A stretch of DNA of 64,000 bases, taken from contig NC_058045.1 of the NCBI RefSeq assembly GCF_020085105.1, positions 10,061,833 to 10,125,832 on the forward strand. Reading direction: 5' to 3'. Shown piece after piece: positions 47,001 to 58,690 of the stretch. This DNA is from Siniperca chuatsi. Its lineage: Eukaryota; Chordata; Actinopteri; Centrarchiformes; Sinipercidae. The position numbers and the translations under genes are program-made. Below the pieces are notes generated by a model that saw only the letters and a program-made list of their open reading frames with translations, did not search any database and had not been told where the DNA came from. How positions within the stretch are numbered: the stretch's first letter is position 1; every line of letters begins with the position of its first letter.

Positions 47001-48839
47001 TCTGGCACCACACAGCCCAGAATTTAGAGGTCATATAAACAAGAACTCCTGCTCTGTCTGCTCCCTGTAGTTTGGGGGAAAACAGTGAATTATGGGACGC
47101 GAAGGAATGTCGTTGTGAATCAAGCAGCAGAGAGCAGGTGCACAAGTTTTAGTCACCAGATTTCATAAACAACACAAGACAAGACTGTGTAGCTCTACAT
47201 TTGACACTAATTCAGCTCTTTACCTGCGTCATATCATTAAATGTGTCGTAACAATCGAGTAAACTAATTCCCAACTCTCCTGGAAACCTTTCATTTCCCC
47301 TGTGGGAGTCTCAAGACTGCTTACGTAACAATCCCACCTTGACTGACTTTGTCTGTGTGCCAACACGGCTCAGACAGACACCTTTGACAATCTTGTTCTC
47401 GGTCTTTGAACAGGCAACACAGCAGCTGGTTCTCACAGCGCTGTCATCTCCCAGGTATCTCTTGAAACCTCACCTCTTAAAGCTGAGGCAGACCTGAAAC
47501 CAAATCCCACAGAGGGAGGCTTTCAATGTAGTCTGCTATCAGGGAACTTCATGAATGCAGCGCTTGTTTGGGCCTGTTATACATTAACCCTTTCTCTTGT
47601 GCAGCTACACGACAGTAAAATCGCTGCTGCTTGAGGCTACAGCTCAAGTTCATCTGCTATGAACCTGCAAAGCAGCTGAATGGCAGATTCCCTGATGAGA
47701 AATAAGTCCACAGGAATGCAGCAGGGACAGGCATGCACAAAAACACCACACACACACACACACACACACACACCAGGCAACTCATGCTCTTGCACTTGAA
47801 AGTAAAAGCTACTCCACTGATCTGAGTCACTTCAGGGAATTATGAATTGGGTTCCAGTAAAATAATAATAAGTAAATAAAAGAGAAAGTAACCTCTAGAG
47901 CTGCAACCATTAGTCAAATAATCAATTAGTCGATCAACAGAAAACTAATTGTCCACTCTTCTGAATTTGAATGAATCATTTAAGTAATTAAACAAAAATG
48001 GCACAATCGCTGGTTCCCGCCTCTTAAATGTGAATATTTTCTGGTTTTCATCTGACAAAACAAGATATTTGGAGACATCACCAGGGGCTCTGGAAACTTG
48101 TGATGGGCATTTTCTGCTATTTGTTGACATTCTATGAACCCATCGATTAATCAATTAATGGAGAAAATAATCAGTAGATTCATCAAAAATGAAAATACTC
48201 CTCAGTAACCTCCATGTTCACAATTTATGAATATGCTTGTGTGGTGTGATTCAAACAGGGAAGACGGACCTTGGAGGGATTTTAATTTTTGAAAATATAA
48301 ACAGGGGCATAACAGTTTTGCGATATGGGATGTCCAGTATTTGATGCTTAATATATCAGTTTTGGAGTAAGGCCATAGGAAACACGACTGACTGCTCAGA
48401 TAAGAGCGTCGATGCCCCGTCTATAGCACAGATGGTCTATTGTTAGAATATAAACTCTGCACTATAGTCAGACAATGCCACCTGTACCTGTGTGGTGACT
48501 TTGACTTTTACAAGTCCCTCAAGTGGGCACTTCACACGGAAATACTGTCTTGGAGCAGAACATAAAGCCGATGTAGATCCTTATGAAAGTGAGTTGAGAG
48601 ACTTGTCGATGTTTACCTGACATGGCGGAGTGTGAGGCTGATCCATTCTGACGCGGAAGTGTGGACTTCTCCGCCAGTCTCATCTGGACCTGCTGCTGGA
48701 CGCGCCGCGCTCTGGACACCTCGTCCGACACGGAGCTCCCGTTCCCGAGCTGGATGTCAGACGGGAGCCCGTAGGTGGTGACCGAGGTGTTGGGCTGTAA
48801 AGCGGACAAAAACACGCTCTCTGAGGCCAAGGCACTCAT
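34484..48839 (-). CDS. pkp3: Plakophilin-3, complete
   Basis: Coding exons in transcript order: 48839-48617, 44235-44144, 43572-42779, 41786-41663, 40679-40475, 38151-37977, 37540-37423, 37325-37161, 37064-36882, 36783-36630, 36043-35848, 35650-35563 and 34525-34484. The sum is 2559 bases, 852 codons, against 797 in human. The N-terminus FLSALQPNTSV and the armadillo half match PKP3: LQVLGAAYIQHECYND, ILWNLSS, AVCVLRNLSYQLYSEMPPSA, EWLWHPQIVG and AAAGALQNITAGD. Residues 1 to about 370 form the Ser/Gly-rich head; about 371-840 form the armadillo repeats. Plakophilin-3 links desmoplakin and desmosomal cadherins at epithelial plaques and also occurs in the nucleus and RNA granules. The head carries a glycine run from a (GGT)n repeat. 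The C-terminus is KGFTRPDFADMTI. The gene is convergent with sigirr, as in human. Confidence 0.95.
34935..35009. repeat. Inverted pair of microsatellites, (TG)17 then (CA)14
   Basis: A (TG)n tract at 34935-34968 and a (CA)n tract at 34981-35009 are separated by only 12 bases. Together they make a long inverted repeat in the last pkp3 intron. It could fold into a hairpin or cruciform. Confidence 0.95.
37334..37358. repeat. (CA)n microsatellite beside a pkp3 3' splice site
   Basis: On the pkp3 (minus) strand this is a GT run ending 8 bases before the acceptor of the exon at 37325-37161. Confidence 0.9.
38314..38816. mobile_element. GCTAGCTGTTTCCCCCTG-family MITE, copy 2 (long form)
   Basis: It starts TTTAAAGACATATTTCAGCA and ends TTGAACTATTCCTTTAAG. 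The motif GGGGGAAACAGCTAGCC at 38457-38473 is inverted at about 38655-38680, giving a large palindromic structure. It contains a (GCTAA)n pentamer run near 38695-38720. It lies in the pkp3 intron between the exons at 40475-40679 and 37977-38151. Confidence 0.75.
41007..41266. mobile_element. GCTAGCTGTTTCCCCCTG-family MITE, copy 3
   Basis: It begins TTAAAGGAATAGTTAAACAT and contains TTTTGGGAAATAC, AAGCTAGCTGTTTCCCCCTG and AAGCTAAGCTAACC. It ends near CAACCTATTCCCTTTAA. It lies in the pkp3 intron between the exons at 41663-41786 and 40475-40679. Confidence 0.75.
43448..43480 (-). repeat. (GGT)n run coding polyglycine in pkp3
   Basis: An in-frame GGT repeat on the pkp3 strand encodes eight consecutive glycines, preceded by GGGGV. 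It lies in the low-complexity head domain within the large third exon. Confidence 0.9.
45456..45965. repeat. Dispersed teleost repeat, two partial tandem copies
   Basis: The phrase GGGATCACCAAAGT occurs at about 45608 and 45823. Each is followed by a similar ATTCATCCTCTGGG-type context, and the second continues CCATCCATTCAATAGTTGTT and GAGATATTTCAGTCTGGA. I recognise this string as a recurrent element of fish introns. Family unassigned. Confidence 0.5.
47894..48200. repeat. Dispersed repeat with ATTAGTCGAT/ATCGATTAAT ends
   Basis: It runs from CTAGAGCTGCAACCATTAGT to CCATCGATTAATCAATTAAT and beyond. The internal GGGCTCTGGAAACTTGTGAT and GGGCATTTTCTGCTATTTG are typical of a very common fish nonautonomous element. 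The right terminus looks truncated. Confidence 0.6.
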
Positions 48840-49130
48840 GGTGAAAATTTAAAAAGCGAGACGCAAGTAGGGCGTCTGAACAAAACACAACACTGGTGTT
48901 TGCGCAGCTGAAAGTGTGTGGAGAGCTCCGGGAGGCGCACAGAGCGAGCGGGGCTGCACATCAGCAGGAGGTGGAGCCTCACTGAGCCGAGACACTCAGG
49001 TGCTCTTCCTCTGCTTCTTCTTCTTCTGCTTCTTCTTCTTTTTTGCGGTTTTACGGCAGTTGGCACCCTTAACGTTGCATTACCGTCTCCTTCTGGAAAT
49101 AGTTTATAGTTTCCTCAAAGTCCACTTTTA
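48840..49130 (-). promoter_or_regulatory. pkp3 promoter and 5' UTR region
   Basis: This G+C-richer block lies directly upstream of the pkp3 start codon. It holds a CTT/CTGCTT simple repeat at about 49011-49041, which is AAG/AAGCAG on the pkp3 strand. The transcription start is not resolved. Confidence 0.45.
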
Positions 49131-49528
49131 TTTTAAAGCCGTGTAATTAGTCCAGTAGCTCTCATGCAACCCATGAAACCAAATAGCCATTATCTGCCCT
49201 CCACACTATCTCCACACTCTAGCATGCTTTCTACACTTGCCTGTACTTGCCCTCTTTTTTGACTCACAGGTGAGCTGGTCTTCTTTTAGATAGGAATCAC
49301 ACAGTGTGAGTCAGATTTCTGTCAGCTATTTATGATGAATTCTCCAGCAGAGCGTAGTATCTCATAACTGGATTACGAAATGTTTGTGAGCTTTTATTTT
49401 ATTGGAAAAGACCTGTAAGTGGCATAAATCTATCTCTGAATATTTTCTCTCACTATTAAGTTTTTTTAAAATTCCTGTTTTTTGTTCCCTGCATAACCTG
49501 AATTTATTTTTAACAGACGACCTGAAGA

Positions 49529-49795
49529 CAGTGGTGGGATGTAACTAGGTGCATTTACTCAAGTACTGTACTTAAGTACAATTTTGAGAATTGTACTTTA
49601 CTTGAGTGTTTCCATGTCATGCTACTTTATACTTATACAATTAAAAATATATAATTTTATTATATTATATTATCCCACTGTATCTATTTAAGTAACATTT
49701 TCAATGCAGGACTTTTTCTAGTGATGGATTATTGTTATATTGCAGTTTTGCTACTTTGACTTAAGTAAAGGATCTGAATACTTCGTCCACCGTTG
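49529..49795. mobile_element. CAGTGGTGG-ended MITE, copy A
   Basis: The ends CAGTGGTGGGATGTAACTAG and GAATACTTCGTCCACCGTTG are imperfect inverted repeats. Internal ACTCAAGTACTGTACTTAAG palindromes recur in copies B (50748-51309) and C (62062-63112). No coding capacity. Confidence 0.8.
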
Positions 49796-50109
49796 CTTGA
49801 AGATTATGTGGATGTTATCTGAAACGTTTACAAAAGGAATTGTTTTTTATACTTCTTCAGATGTACCGTGTTTGAGATCACTGTAGAGAGAGATATTTAA
49901 GGTTTTTGTCTGTCGGCCACTCTGAGTCCAGACTGCTTCAGTGGAAACCCATTTGAGGCAAATTTGTGTTTGTAGTATGGGGTAATTAATAAAATTGACT
50001 TGAGTAAAAGAACGTCAAGGATAATATCAAGATATATATTTATTTTTTTCCATTTATTCACAGGTAGTGTCACTGAGCAATGCTTTCTTATTCAGGAACG
50101 CCCTAATGA

Positions 50110-50310
50110 CAGTTACATATTCACACCTGGAAGCTGTCCAGTACAACCATAGTCTGGGCAGCTCCACTGGAGCAGGTGGGGTTAAGCGCCTTGCTCAAGG
50201 CACCTCAGCGATGGTAATGAGGGAGGTGCAAGCTCTCCTTCACTTTCCCCACCTAGATTTATCCTGCCGGTTCAGGGTATTGAACCTGAGATATTTGATA
50301 GGGCAGAAAA
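50110..50310 (-). repeat. SINE-like dispersed repeat
   Basis: It contains GTTAAGCGCCTTGCTCAAGG, CACCTCAGCGATGG and CTTTCCCCACCTAGATTTATC. These are widespread in teleost genomes. On the minus strand, GGTTCAATACC resembles a tRNA-type B box, suggesting a SINE. The family and ends are unassigned. Confidence 0.45.
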
Positions 50311-50747
50311 ATATTTGTTCAAGTGGGGCATGAATTGCTTTTATAAATGCATAAGTGTATTGTCTTTGTTGTGTATTTGTTTTTCTTGAGTACAAAAAAG
50401 CTATTTTAATGTATCTTCTTGGACCCTGTAGGCTTTTTAAATGTTAAAATATACTTTAATGTAACATTAAGTTGAATTTTTAATTTAATGTTACACTTTT
50501 AAAAAATGTAAGTTAAATACATTACAATTGTGTCCTATCAACATTAAAACACAAGCAAAGATCCATCTTGTAACAGGGTTAAACAGTGAAAGTGACAGTG
50601 CGGACAAACCAGGTAAAACAGCTGTCAGTCATTCAGCCCTGATTATAGTCAGTGGAGTCATATTTACATTAATAATGAGGTTAAATGTGACAAAGCTAAT
50701 CTCTTTATAGCCATAAAGCTATAATTCTTTTACAACACTGTTGTTTA

Positions 50748-51309
50748 CAGAGCTGGAATGTAACTAAGTACATTTACTCAAGTACTGTACTTAAGTATAA
50801 TTTTGAGGTACTTTTACTTGAGTGTTTGCATTTTATGCCACTTTATCCTTCTACTCCACCACATTTTGGAAGCCAATGTTGTACTTTTTACTCCACTACA
50901 TTTATTTGACAACATTAGTTACTAGTTACTTTACAGATTCACATTATTAACACAACATATAAATCCACAATAAATGATAATGTATTATTATGGATTGAGC
51001 TTCCCAGCAGTGTATAAAGTAGTTCAAATCAGCTCCACTTTTACCAGCTGCAGCATTGGATGAACACATTAATGCATCACTAATTATAATCCAGTAATAT
51101 AATTTATATGATTTTGAAATGGGCCATTCTGCATAATGAATTATTTTACTTTTGATACTTTAAGTATATTTTGATGCTAACATTTATTTACTTTTCTTAA
51201 GTAAAAGTTACATACATGACTTTTACTTGTAACAGAGTATTTCTACACCGTCGTACTGCTACTTTTACCTAAGTAAAATATACAGTATGAGTACTTCTTC
51301 CACCACTGG
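50748..51309. mobile_element. CAGTGGTGG-ended MITE, copy B
   Basis: It starts CAGAGCTGGAATGTAACTAA and ends GAGTACTTCTTCCACCACTG. It is longer than copy A and preserves both ends and the ACTTAAGTA palindromic blocks. It lies in the cd81-pkp3 spacer. Confidence 0.8.
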
Positions 51310-52772
51310 TTGTTTAGTTTTGCAAAAACAGTTTTATTTATTTGTTTATTTAACAGGGACCATATAGATAAACATTGTTACATACAGATAAGCAATGCAA
51401 CAGATGTAATGTATACAGGGATAATATGTAAATAATATTATAAAGAGTACGGTCTAGACCTGCTCTGTAGGAAAAGTGCAATGAGATAACTTCTGTTATG
51501 AATTGGTGCTATATAACTAAAATTCAACTGAGTCTGACAAATCCACTCAACTAATAAAACAATGTAAGGTGTTCATGTTATTTTGTCCCACCATACAATC
51601 CACAGTTTCAAAAATTAACATCCACTAAATTGATGGTAACTGATGTTGAATCAACACCTCTTTGACACACTGAACACTAAAAGCTTCATAAAGTTATCTT
51701 GCATTGGAGATAAATATAGTTTACATAGGAATTTGTTCTTTCTTCAACAAAACAACGGGAGAACAAATTTTATCTACATGTAGTAACACCTATTTTATCC
51801 ATTTTTTGTAGATTTTGAAACATCTTAATATATTCTGTATTTACGTTCTACTTTTTGTATGTATGTTAGGTTAATACATGTATATGCCCTAAACTTTATG
51901 CTTCAGTATGCAGCAGTAAAGGCCTTTTTGTCTAGGGTGTTTTCACAAATTGGCATGATATGAAGTTAAATCTATCAAATGATGTTAAGTATGAATGGAG
52001 GACTGTTACCAGGTGTGGCACAGACTCTCTCTATTATTAAGTTGGAGCCACACCTAAGGTTTATCTGGCTTGTTTTATTTGAGCTTAGCAACTGTGAGTC
52101 ACTGCAGCCAATATTAAAGTGATATGAAGTAGTTCATGTTATATGCTGCATGTCTGTGGTATCTGCCTGGATACAGGCTAAACTGTTAGAAAAAAATCAC
52201 TGTTGGAGCAGAATAAATAAATATAATTATTATATTATATATATTATATACATATATTATATGTATTATAATACATATAAATTAACATATTCGCTCTAAT
52301 TGCTTTATTTCCTGGGTTCCTTCCTTTGTTTAAATGCATTTGAGCAGAAAGAGATGAACTGCAGCCTGTCTAAAGGTTATTCAGTCAGCCAATCATTTTC
52401 CTCGATTTATTTTTCCCAAAGTAAATCAAAGTCACTAGTTTTACACTGAACCGGATGCAGTAGGAGATCTATCGAAGCATGACCGATTGCCTCCTCCTCC
52501 CTCTGCTTATAGTATCAGCTTATCACCTTATCACCTTTCACTTGCGCAAATATTTCTTCACATTCCTTCCAAATCTGTTCACGCTGACTTCACTTTCATT
52601 GTCACGGCATATTTGTATAGAAACAATCAATCACAGCTTCACATGCATGCACTGAATGCCGCTTAGTGAGTCTGAGAGACAAACATTCTCAGTGAAATGA
52701 ATTTATAATCCAAACAGCAATAAAATAGATTAATCTGGTATAAATAAATAAAAATCATACATTTTGACTCAC

Positions 52773-52853
52773 CATTACCATTGAAGCTGTGTTGATTGTA
52801 GATGTTCTCCTCTCTGATGTTGAGCACCTGCTCGTCTAACCAAGTGATCTGAT
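52773..52853 (-). CDS. Isolated exon-like coding segment, gene unknown
   Basis: On the minus strand a good acceptor (TTTCTAATATCCCACCAG) precedes 81 bases. These are open in only one frame and end at a strong donor (AATG then GTGAGT). It encodes, after one carried base, QITWLDEQVLNIREENIYNQ followed by HSFNGN. Both ends are phase 1, so the exon is frame-neutral. The second pkp3 exon accepts phase 1, so this could be part of an alternative pkp3 5' end, 4 kb upstream of the usual start. No ATG is in frame within it. I do not recognise the peptide. It may also belong to an unannotated transcript or be a chance exon. Confidence 0.3.
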
Positions 52854-53306
52854 CTGGTGGGATATTAGAAAGTATTAAAAGTTATAGTCACAGTCACCGC
52901 CCTGAAAATTATAATTCCCCTTTCCATTGCAGGTAAATGCAGGGCATACACAAAACAAAACAAAGAGTTGAGTCACAGGGGAGTATGACACCACTGGGTG
53001 TGTACAGAAGAGGGGGGCAGACAGTCTGACTGTGACACTCAGGACCAGTGAGAAAAGACAAAGTGCATTTAGCTGTTCAGTTGTGCTGTTGCTCTTCTAC
53101 TGAGGAGGAAAGTCTTCATGGGAACTGAGGGGAGTTTTTGTATTATAAATTTGCTAAATACATTTATATTTATGTTGTGTGATTCAACATCAGTGCTGAT
53201 TTTTTTTAGGCTGTTGCAACATTTCTTTGATGACTCAGTCAGTAGAGCATCAGTTCAGAGGCACAGAGTGACCGAAATCAACCTAAAGGTTATTGGCTCA
53301 GGGCAA

Positions 53307-53334
<28 letters not shown>
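53307..53334. repeat. (TG)n microsatellite
   Basis: An uninterrupted TG run in the cd81-pkp3 spacer. Confidence 0.9.
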
Positions 53335-53337
<3 letters not shown>

Positions 53338-54310
53338 CAGAGAGAGTGATTGCATGAGAGAGCGAGTGTGACAACCTTGTTCTGCCTGCTGTCTCATGCG
53401 TCAGGCCCCAACTGTCTGTCTGTCTGTGGTGATCACTGAAACTACACTACGTGGCCAGAAGTACCAAACATTTAAAAAAAAAAACATAAGAATAAAATAA
53501 TACACAGAAGAAAATAATAATAAAATATGCTCACGTGTTCACCCAATGCACATAGAAATAGATACAAACACCTACAAAGGTTTCAGAAGAAATAAAACAG
53601 CAGGTATGAACGGATTATGAGAGAATGGGCCCCTGGACATGTTAAAGGCCCCCCACACCTCAGACTGAAAGAGACATTTTGCAGGTGAACCAGAACTCTC
53701 AGGTGCTGCTGTTGGTTTAAAACCTGAACCTGAACGTCAGTATTTTGTTCACGCTGGACACAGAGAGAAGCCATCATACGCCTGTCCAAAGCTTCCTACC
53801 ACAGCAGACCTACACTGACACTCCTCTGTTCAGATATTAAACTAAATACATACAGCACACTATATAAAATAAATATTATACGTAACCATCAGAGTAAGCC
53901 TGAGATGCAGCACGCACCTTTTCTGCTATCACAACGATATATATTGCTTTAGTAGTGTTACTGTATTTTAATGAAAAGTCGCTGAAGCCTCAGAACACAG
54001 TGCAGATGTAATATCAAAGAAAAATCAACAAAAACAAATATTGGACGGGATTTGGTTGGCTGATACTCAAAATGAAAAGACTCAGGAGCAAAACAAAAAT
54101 TGATCAGGACATTGCGACTTTTAACTGTGACTTTACAACAGGAAATGTTTTTTTTAAAGAATCTTTTTATTATCAATTTTTCCAACAAATATATTTATAT
54201 TTCCAATAATATCTTTTGAACCACAAATTGAAATAAATCAGAAAAAGAAACGTCCCTCCCGTTTCCCTCACTTTCTCCCTACTTTTCTCTCTTTTTACAA
54301 ACACCCTGAT

Positions 54311-54315
<5 letters not shown>

Positions 54316-54369
<54 letters not shown>
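54316..54369. repeat. (AT)n microsatellite
   Basis: About 27 AT units with one slight irregularity at the left end. The run is self-complementary and prone to slippage. Confidence 0.95.
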
Positions 54370-54372
<3 letters not shown>

Positions 54373-54865
54373 AAGTCAACCACATTGACATGTACAAACT
54401 GGTTTTTAAAGTTAAAAGTGAAAACTAAAATAATCAGAGCGCACATTTCACCGCTTATGAGTTATATCTTATGAGGTATACCATTACTTTTACATTCAAA
54501 CATGCCCCAATAATAGATTAAATGGTTTCAGATTTCTTCATAAACATTTAGTTTACCTCTCAAAGTGTATCTTATTTACTCTTATGTAATCTTATTTTGC
54601 CCCATACAATGAGCCATATTTTTAACCCAGACATTATTTGGCTTATCACTTTTTTCCAGTTCAGAGCAATAAGTAGCTTTGCTTGTAATATACACATATC
54701 TATAAATGTATAGTCTTCTGACAACAAGAAATGTTAACTCTTCAAACAGAGGCTCTGTCATCTGTGGGGGGGCTTTGGCCCCTGGGCCTGTGCCTGGTAG
54801 TACTGTTCAGTAATTCATCCACGAGAGCAGGTTATGTTAAAAGCACTCCTGAGGGAAATATCTGG

Positions 54866-55206
54866 CTCTTTAGCTGCTAAATGCTCCACTATGTTCACCA
54901 GCTAGTCACTAGCTGTGTCTGTCTGCCGTTTGGGGCTGAGCAGGTACTGTACAGTGGGTTTTTAGAGCTTTTACTCTGCAATCAGTTGCCTGCTGCGGCT
55001 GAAAACAACGATTTGAGAGTGGTGAGAGTGATCTGTAACAGTAAGCCTGAAATTGCAGCTGGACAGCAAAAAAATGAGCTGAAACTCTTTATAAAGCTCC
55101 ATAAAGTCTCTGAGGATTCATCACTGCGAGTGACCTCTTTCATATTATTTTCACATTGTAATTTCATACATTGTTATAGTAAAAATATTGATTATAGCGG
55201 CTTTAA
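54866..55206 (+). repeat. Probable dispersed teleost repeat containing a 137-codon open frame
   Basis: It begins near TTAGCTGCTAAATGCTCCAC and ends near GATTATAGCGGCTTTAAG. I recall both phrases from repetitive fish DNA. The open frame within it has no recognisable protein features. Confidence 0.4.
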
Positions 55207-55865
55207 GAAAGCCCTGTTGCCATTGCACTTTGTCCTGGATCTCGGGACAGACAGGAGCCTTTGGTCAAAGGATCTCAGGTTTCTGATACTGTGATATGAG
55301 GACAGGAGTTCTATAATGTAATCAGGGGGCAAGACCATTTTACACTTTGTAAACAAACAAAGGATTATATAGAAAAGCATCTGAGTGGCAACCCTTTGCC
55401 ATGAAGTGAGCTTGCACATTTGATGAAGGTGACAATGTACAGAATTGACTATAAAGCAAAGGTGTTAAACCCAATAAGGATATATTTCATGTTTTATGGG
55501 CTAAACATGAACAAATATGTATTCATTTGTTTGCCAAAAAGTAATTCACAGAAAAATAAATGTAGGCCTACAGTATGTTATCCTACATAATGATTTTACT
55601 TGTGTTTGGAGTCAGTTAGACCCCAGAGAGGTCTATCTCCTTGTTAGACCTCCAAGTAGACTTATTTGGGATTTGGGTTTAAGGTAGTGCATCATAAAAA
55701 GTACAGACACCAATCACAAACACAGAGCGTATAACACAGCTGTGAATGAAGTAATGCTTCATTTTCTGTATCTGACGTCTAAAATCATGTTTATAAGCAT
55801 TTCATATATTTGGGAAAGTGAATAATCAAGCTGATAAAACAATGTTAAGTATGTTTTTTGAGCTG

Positions 55866-56154
55866 TTAAAGCTAGGGTAGGTAATGTTGGAGAAACTAGC
55901 AAGAGACAGCTAGATTTTGAAAGTATCCAACCAAAAAAATCCCATCCCCTCCCTTCAGGCCTCCCTCCAAAGCCACTCCCCCAAATGAGTGCACGGGCAG
56001 AGTGTGCGATGGGCTTATTACAGTTCTGCGACAGCCACAGATACCAGATTTTTTTCAGAGCATTTGATTTATTGATTGCTGTTGAGATGTAACGAGAATT
56101 TCAACAAAAATAACAAAAAATGCTTCTGAAATACATTACCTACCCTAGCTTTAA
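55866..56154. mobile_element. MITE with 22-base perfect inverted repeats and TTAA ends
   Basis: The left terminus TTAAAGCTAGGGTAGGTAAT is perfectly inverted at the right (ATTACCTACCCTAGCTTTAA). Two further complementary bases on the inner side make 22. The outermost TTAA on both sides fits a TTAA target site, as used by piggyBac-type transposases. No coding capacity. Confidence 0.85.
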
Positions 56155-56489
56155 AGAGGGCCCAGGGTCTCCAGGAGGGTACAGACCTTGCTGCGGCATT
56201 CTTAACTAGTTGGAGACCTGATGAGTGATGCAAAAATGTAAAGACTTGCAGTGCAGTAAGGCAGGTGGACATGAAGGTGTGGAAGGCTTTCTCCGGGTCA
56301 GAGATACAGAGAACTGATGTGACTGAATCTTGATTTGACAAACTGATTTATTTGTTTTCCAGACTTTAATGCTAAATCAGACATGTCTCCAAGATTTAAA
56401 GCCCCTGTGTGATTGATGATTGTTGATCGCACCTATATGTCATTGTTGAACATCTCATTACAAAGCCTTGGGCATTAATATAAGACTTG

Positions 56490-56730
56490 GCTCTCAGTCG
56501 GCGTCCCAGTTCACCCCAAAGGTGTTGGCTAGGGTTGAGGTCAGGGCTATGTGCAGGCCAGTCAAGTAATTTCACATCAATCTAAGAAAACCACTTGGAC
56601 CTGGCTTTGTGCATGGGGACATTGTCATGTTGAAACAGGGAAGGGCTCCCTAAACTGTTGCCACAATGTTGACCATAAAACACAGCTGTCTAAATTTCAT
56701 CGTATACTGTAGCATTAAGGGCAAAGCCCA
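56490..56730. mobile_element. Decayed Tc1/mariner-type fragment
   Basis: GGTTGAGGTCAGGGCTATGT, GCAGGCCAGTCAAGTAATTT, GGGGACATTGTCATGTTGAA and CTGTAGCATTAAGGGC match, with decay, the reverse-strand transposase text of a common fish Tc1-like family as I remember it. No terminal repeats were found nearby. Confidence 0.5.
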
Positions 56731-57731
56731 AACCACGAAAAACAGACTAAAATCAGAACAAACATATGTGGGCATTGGGTGTTATAATATGTGTATATAT
56801 AATGTACATTAAATAAAATAAACTAAATAATAATAGCCAAATAATAAAGCCAAATTCAAACAGATTAATTCAGAGACACTTTGTAGATACAGTACATTAA
56901 ACACCAAATATGGTATACTCTACTGAAGTCCTGTAATAAATCCTGCCTTCATGAAGGTTATAACGTTCACCTTCGTTGAAACATTTTAGAAGGGTGTTGA
57001 TACAACTTTATGGTCATTTTGGAAGCCGTAGTTTGTATTACTACTGTTGACTTGCATTGAGTTATAGGTGGTTCTAATATTAAGTCTAGCAATGAAGAAA
57101 CAGAAGTCACTGAGAAAACAAGAGAAGGTCTCTTTTTATGCGTTGCATTAACTTTGCTTATCTTGTCCAGGAACTTACATAACCACTGTGTTATAGTTTC
57201 ATTCTACAAAGTTTTGTCCTCAAAATATCTTTCCACCAATTATGCCTCTTGAACGTGTTTGAGCTCGGGGGCATTCTGAACTAAATGTAAACTTTGTAAC
57301 ACATGGCGTTAGTGCTTTGTGTCCTCTGATGAAAAAGTAAACCTGTTGTCAGGACAAAAACTGTGTTTACTGGGTGTGTCTGCTGCCACAGTGCCAGAAA
57401 TACAAGTCAGTTGCGTTTTCAGCTGTGCTGCAGTGGGAAAGATAGTGCTGATTGAGCAAAAGGGGTGTTGATATCCCACTGCCCCCCTGTGGTGACACAC
57501 GGCAAATACTGTGGGCCGGTGTGTAGGTTTGAAAAAAGTAAACTATCAAGGGCAGGAAAGACATTGTTGTACAGATCAAATAGAGATCTTGTACAGTATG
57601 TGTGTCAGTCAAACACAGAGCATAGTCCTACATTTAAAACAATCCCACAGTGAAGAATGTCACTGTAAGGACTTGGATCCATGAAGTTGTGGAATTTCAA
57701 ATTTCATATATTTAACTCCTTTGTGTAGTGC

Positions 57732-58040
57732 AGTGGTTCCCAACCTGGGGGCAGGGACCTCTACAAGAGTCTACTGGGCTACGAGTTGATTGCCCAAAAA
57801 CTGAAAAAAAAAAAAAAAACTCAGACTCACTCAACTCATTTGGACACAAAATATATTTATTTTCCTAACTTTTCTATATTCGTTAAATCCCCCCCCCCCA
57901 ATATTGTAATTTTACCTCTTCAGTACTCTAAAAACTATTCAAATGAAATAATCTGAGAAGTGAGAAATGCTCACACATTATAGGCGTGGAACAAAAAATT
58001 GCTTCATCTTAAGGAGTCACAAGCGAAATAAAAGGTTAGG
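57732..58040 (+). mobile_element. hAT-like nonautonomous element, copy 2
   Basis: It starts CAGTGGTTCCCAACCTGGGG and shares AATGAAATAATCTGAGAAG with copies 1 and 3. It is interrupted by A-runs and C-runs. It ends near the cd81 polyadenylation signal. Confidence 0.65.
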
Positions 58041-58056
58041 TGTAGTGTAGACATCA

Positions 58057-58690
58057 TTTATTAGCATTATTAAAACAGGCTGAGTAAGAAGACATGACTG
58101 TTATTGTCATCATTTAAGGGCGAGTGTTTCACAAGTTAATAAAGGAGAGACAGCATGAAGATGTTTCATCAGGCACAACGAGACACACAGTCGACTAAAA
58201 AACACACTAGGCTAACTAGTCATCCTGATAATCGTTAGAGTAAGACGTTACATTACCATATACCACTGAAACCCTGCTGCTTAAATTATATTATAACACT
58301 GCAGCGAGATACATAACAAACAATCAATCACATGGACTCTCCTCAGTGTTATTAACATATGACAAGTATATATACAATTTATACATCCATAAAAACAGCA
58401 TTAAGTTCAATGACTTCAGAGAAATATTTCATAACATACTGTATGTATAAAAGATTCAAGTGAAGTGTTGTATGATAAATAAAGAACATCTGACTGACAG
58501 AAGCTAAATTGTTGTGTAAGACAGATGAGTGTTGATGGATTAGCAATATAAAAACAAGTATTTTCTAATCTAAAATAAAAAGAGAGCTATATCCATCTTG
58601 CTATGTTATAATTATAAGTAAGAGGAGCTGATGCATATAAACCCATAATAAAATAATTCCATTATAGGCTGATGTGGACTGATGTGACGC
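58057..58690 (-). other. cd81 3' UTR with polyadenylation signal
   Basis: On the minus strand AATAAA occurs at 58062-58057, about 0.63 kb beyond the cd81 stop codon. No exon or repeat was recognised between them. Confidence 0.55.

Larger units (their letters stand above)
44236..48616 (-). other. pkp3 intron 1
   Basis: This 4.4-kb intron has dispersed repeats at 45456-45965 and 47894-48200, a T-run near 46459, and a (CA)n tract at 47745-47773. No additional exon was recognised. Exon 1 (ends in phase 1) joins exon 2 (begins AC) to give Asp. Confidence 0.6.
49131..58056. other. Repeat-dominated spacer between cd81 and pkp3
   Basis: Apart from the elements listed separately, no gene was recognised. 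The sequence is A+T-rich. The open frames here lack splice partners and known domains. A single transposon-terminus-like string (CACTACGTGGCCAGAAGTAC) sits at about 53444. Confidence 0.5.

Noticed and set aside
54881-55294. 137-codon plus-strand open frame in the cd81-pkp3 spacer
   Set aside because: It has no recognisable domain, overlaps phrases I recall as dispersed fish repeat sequence, and lacks promoter or splice context.
56069-56341. Minus-strand frame with LVKNAAARS, reminiscent of LINE reverse transcriptase ends
   Set aside because: Only a few residues resemble such proteins, with no supporting flanking frame. Part of it is the TTAA-ended MITE.
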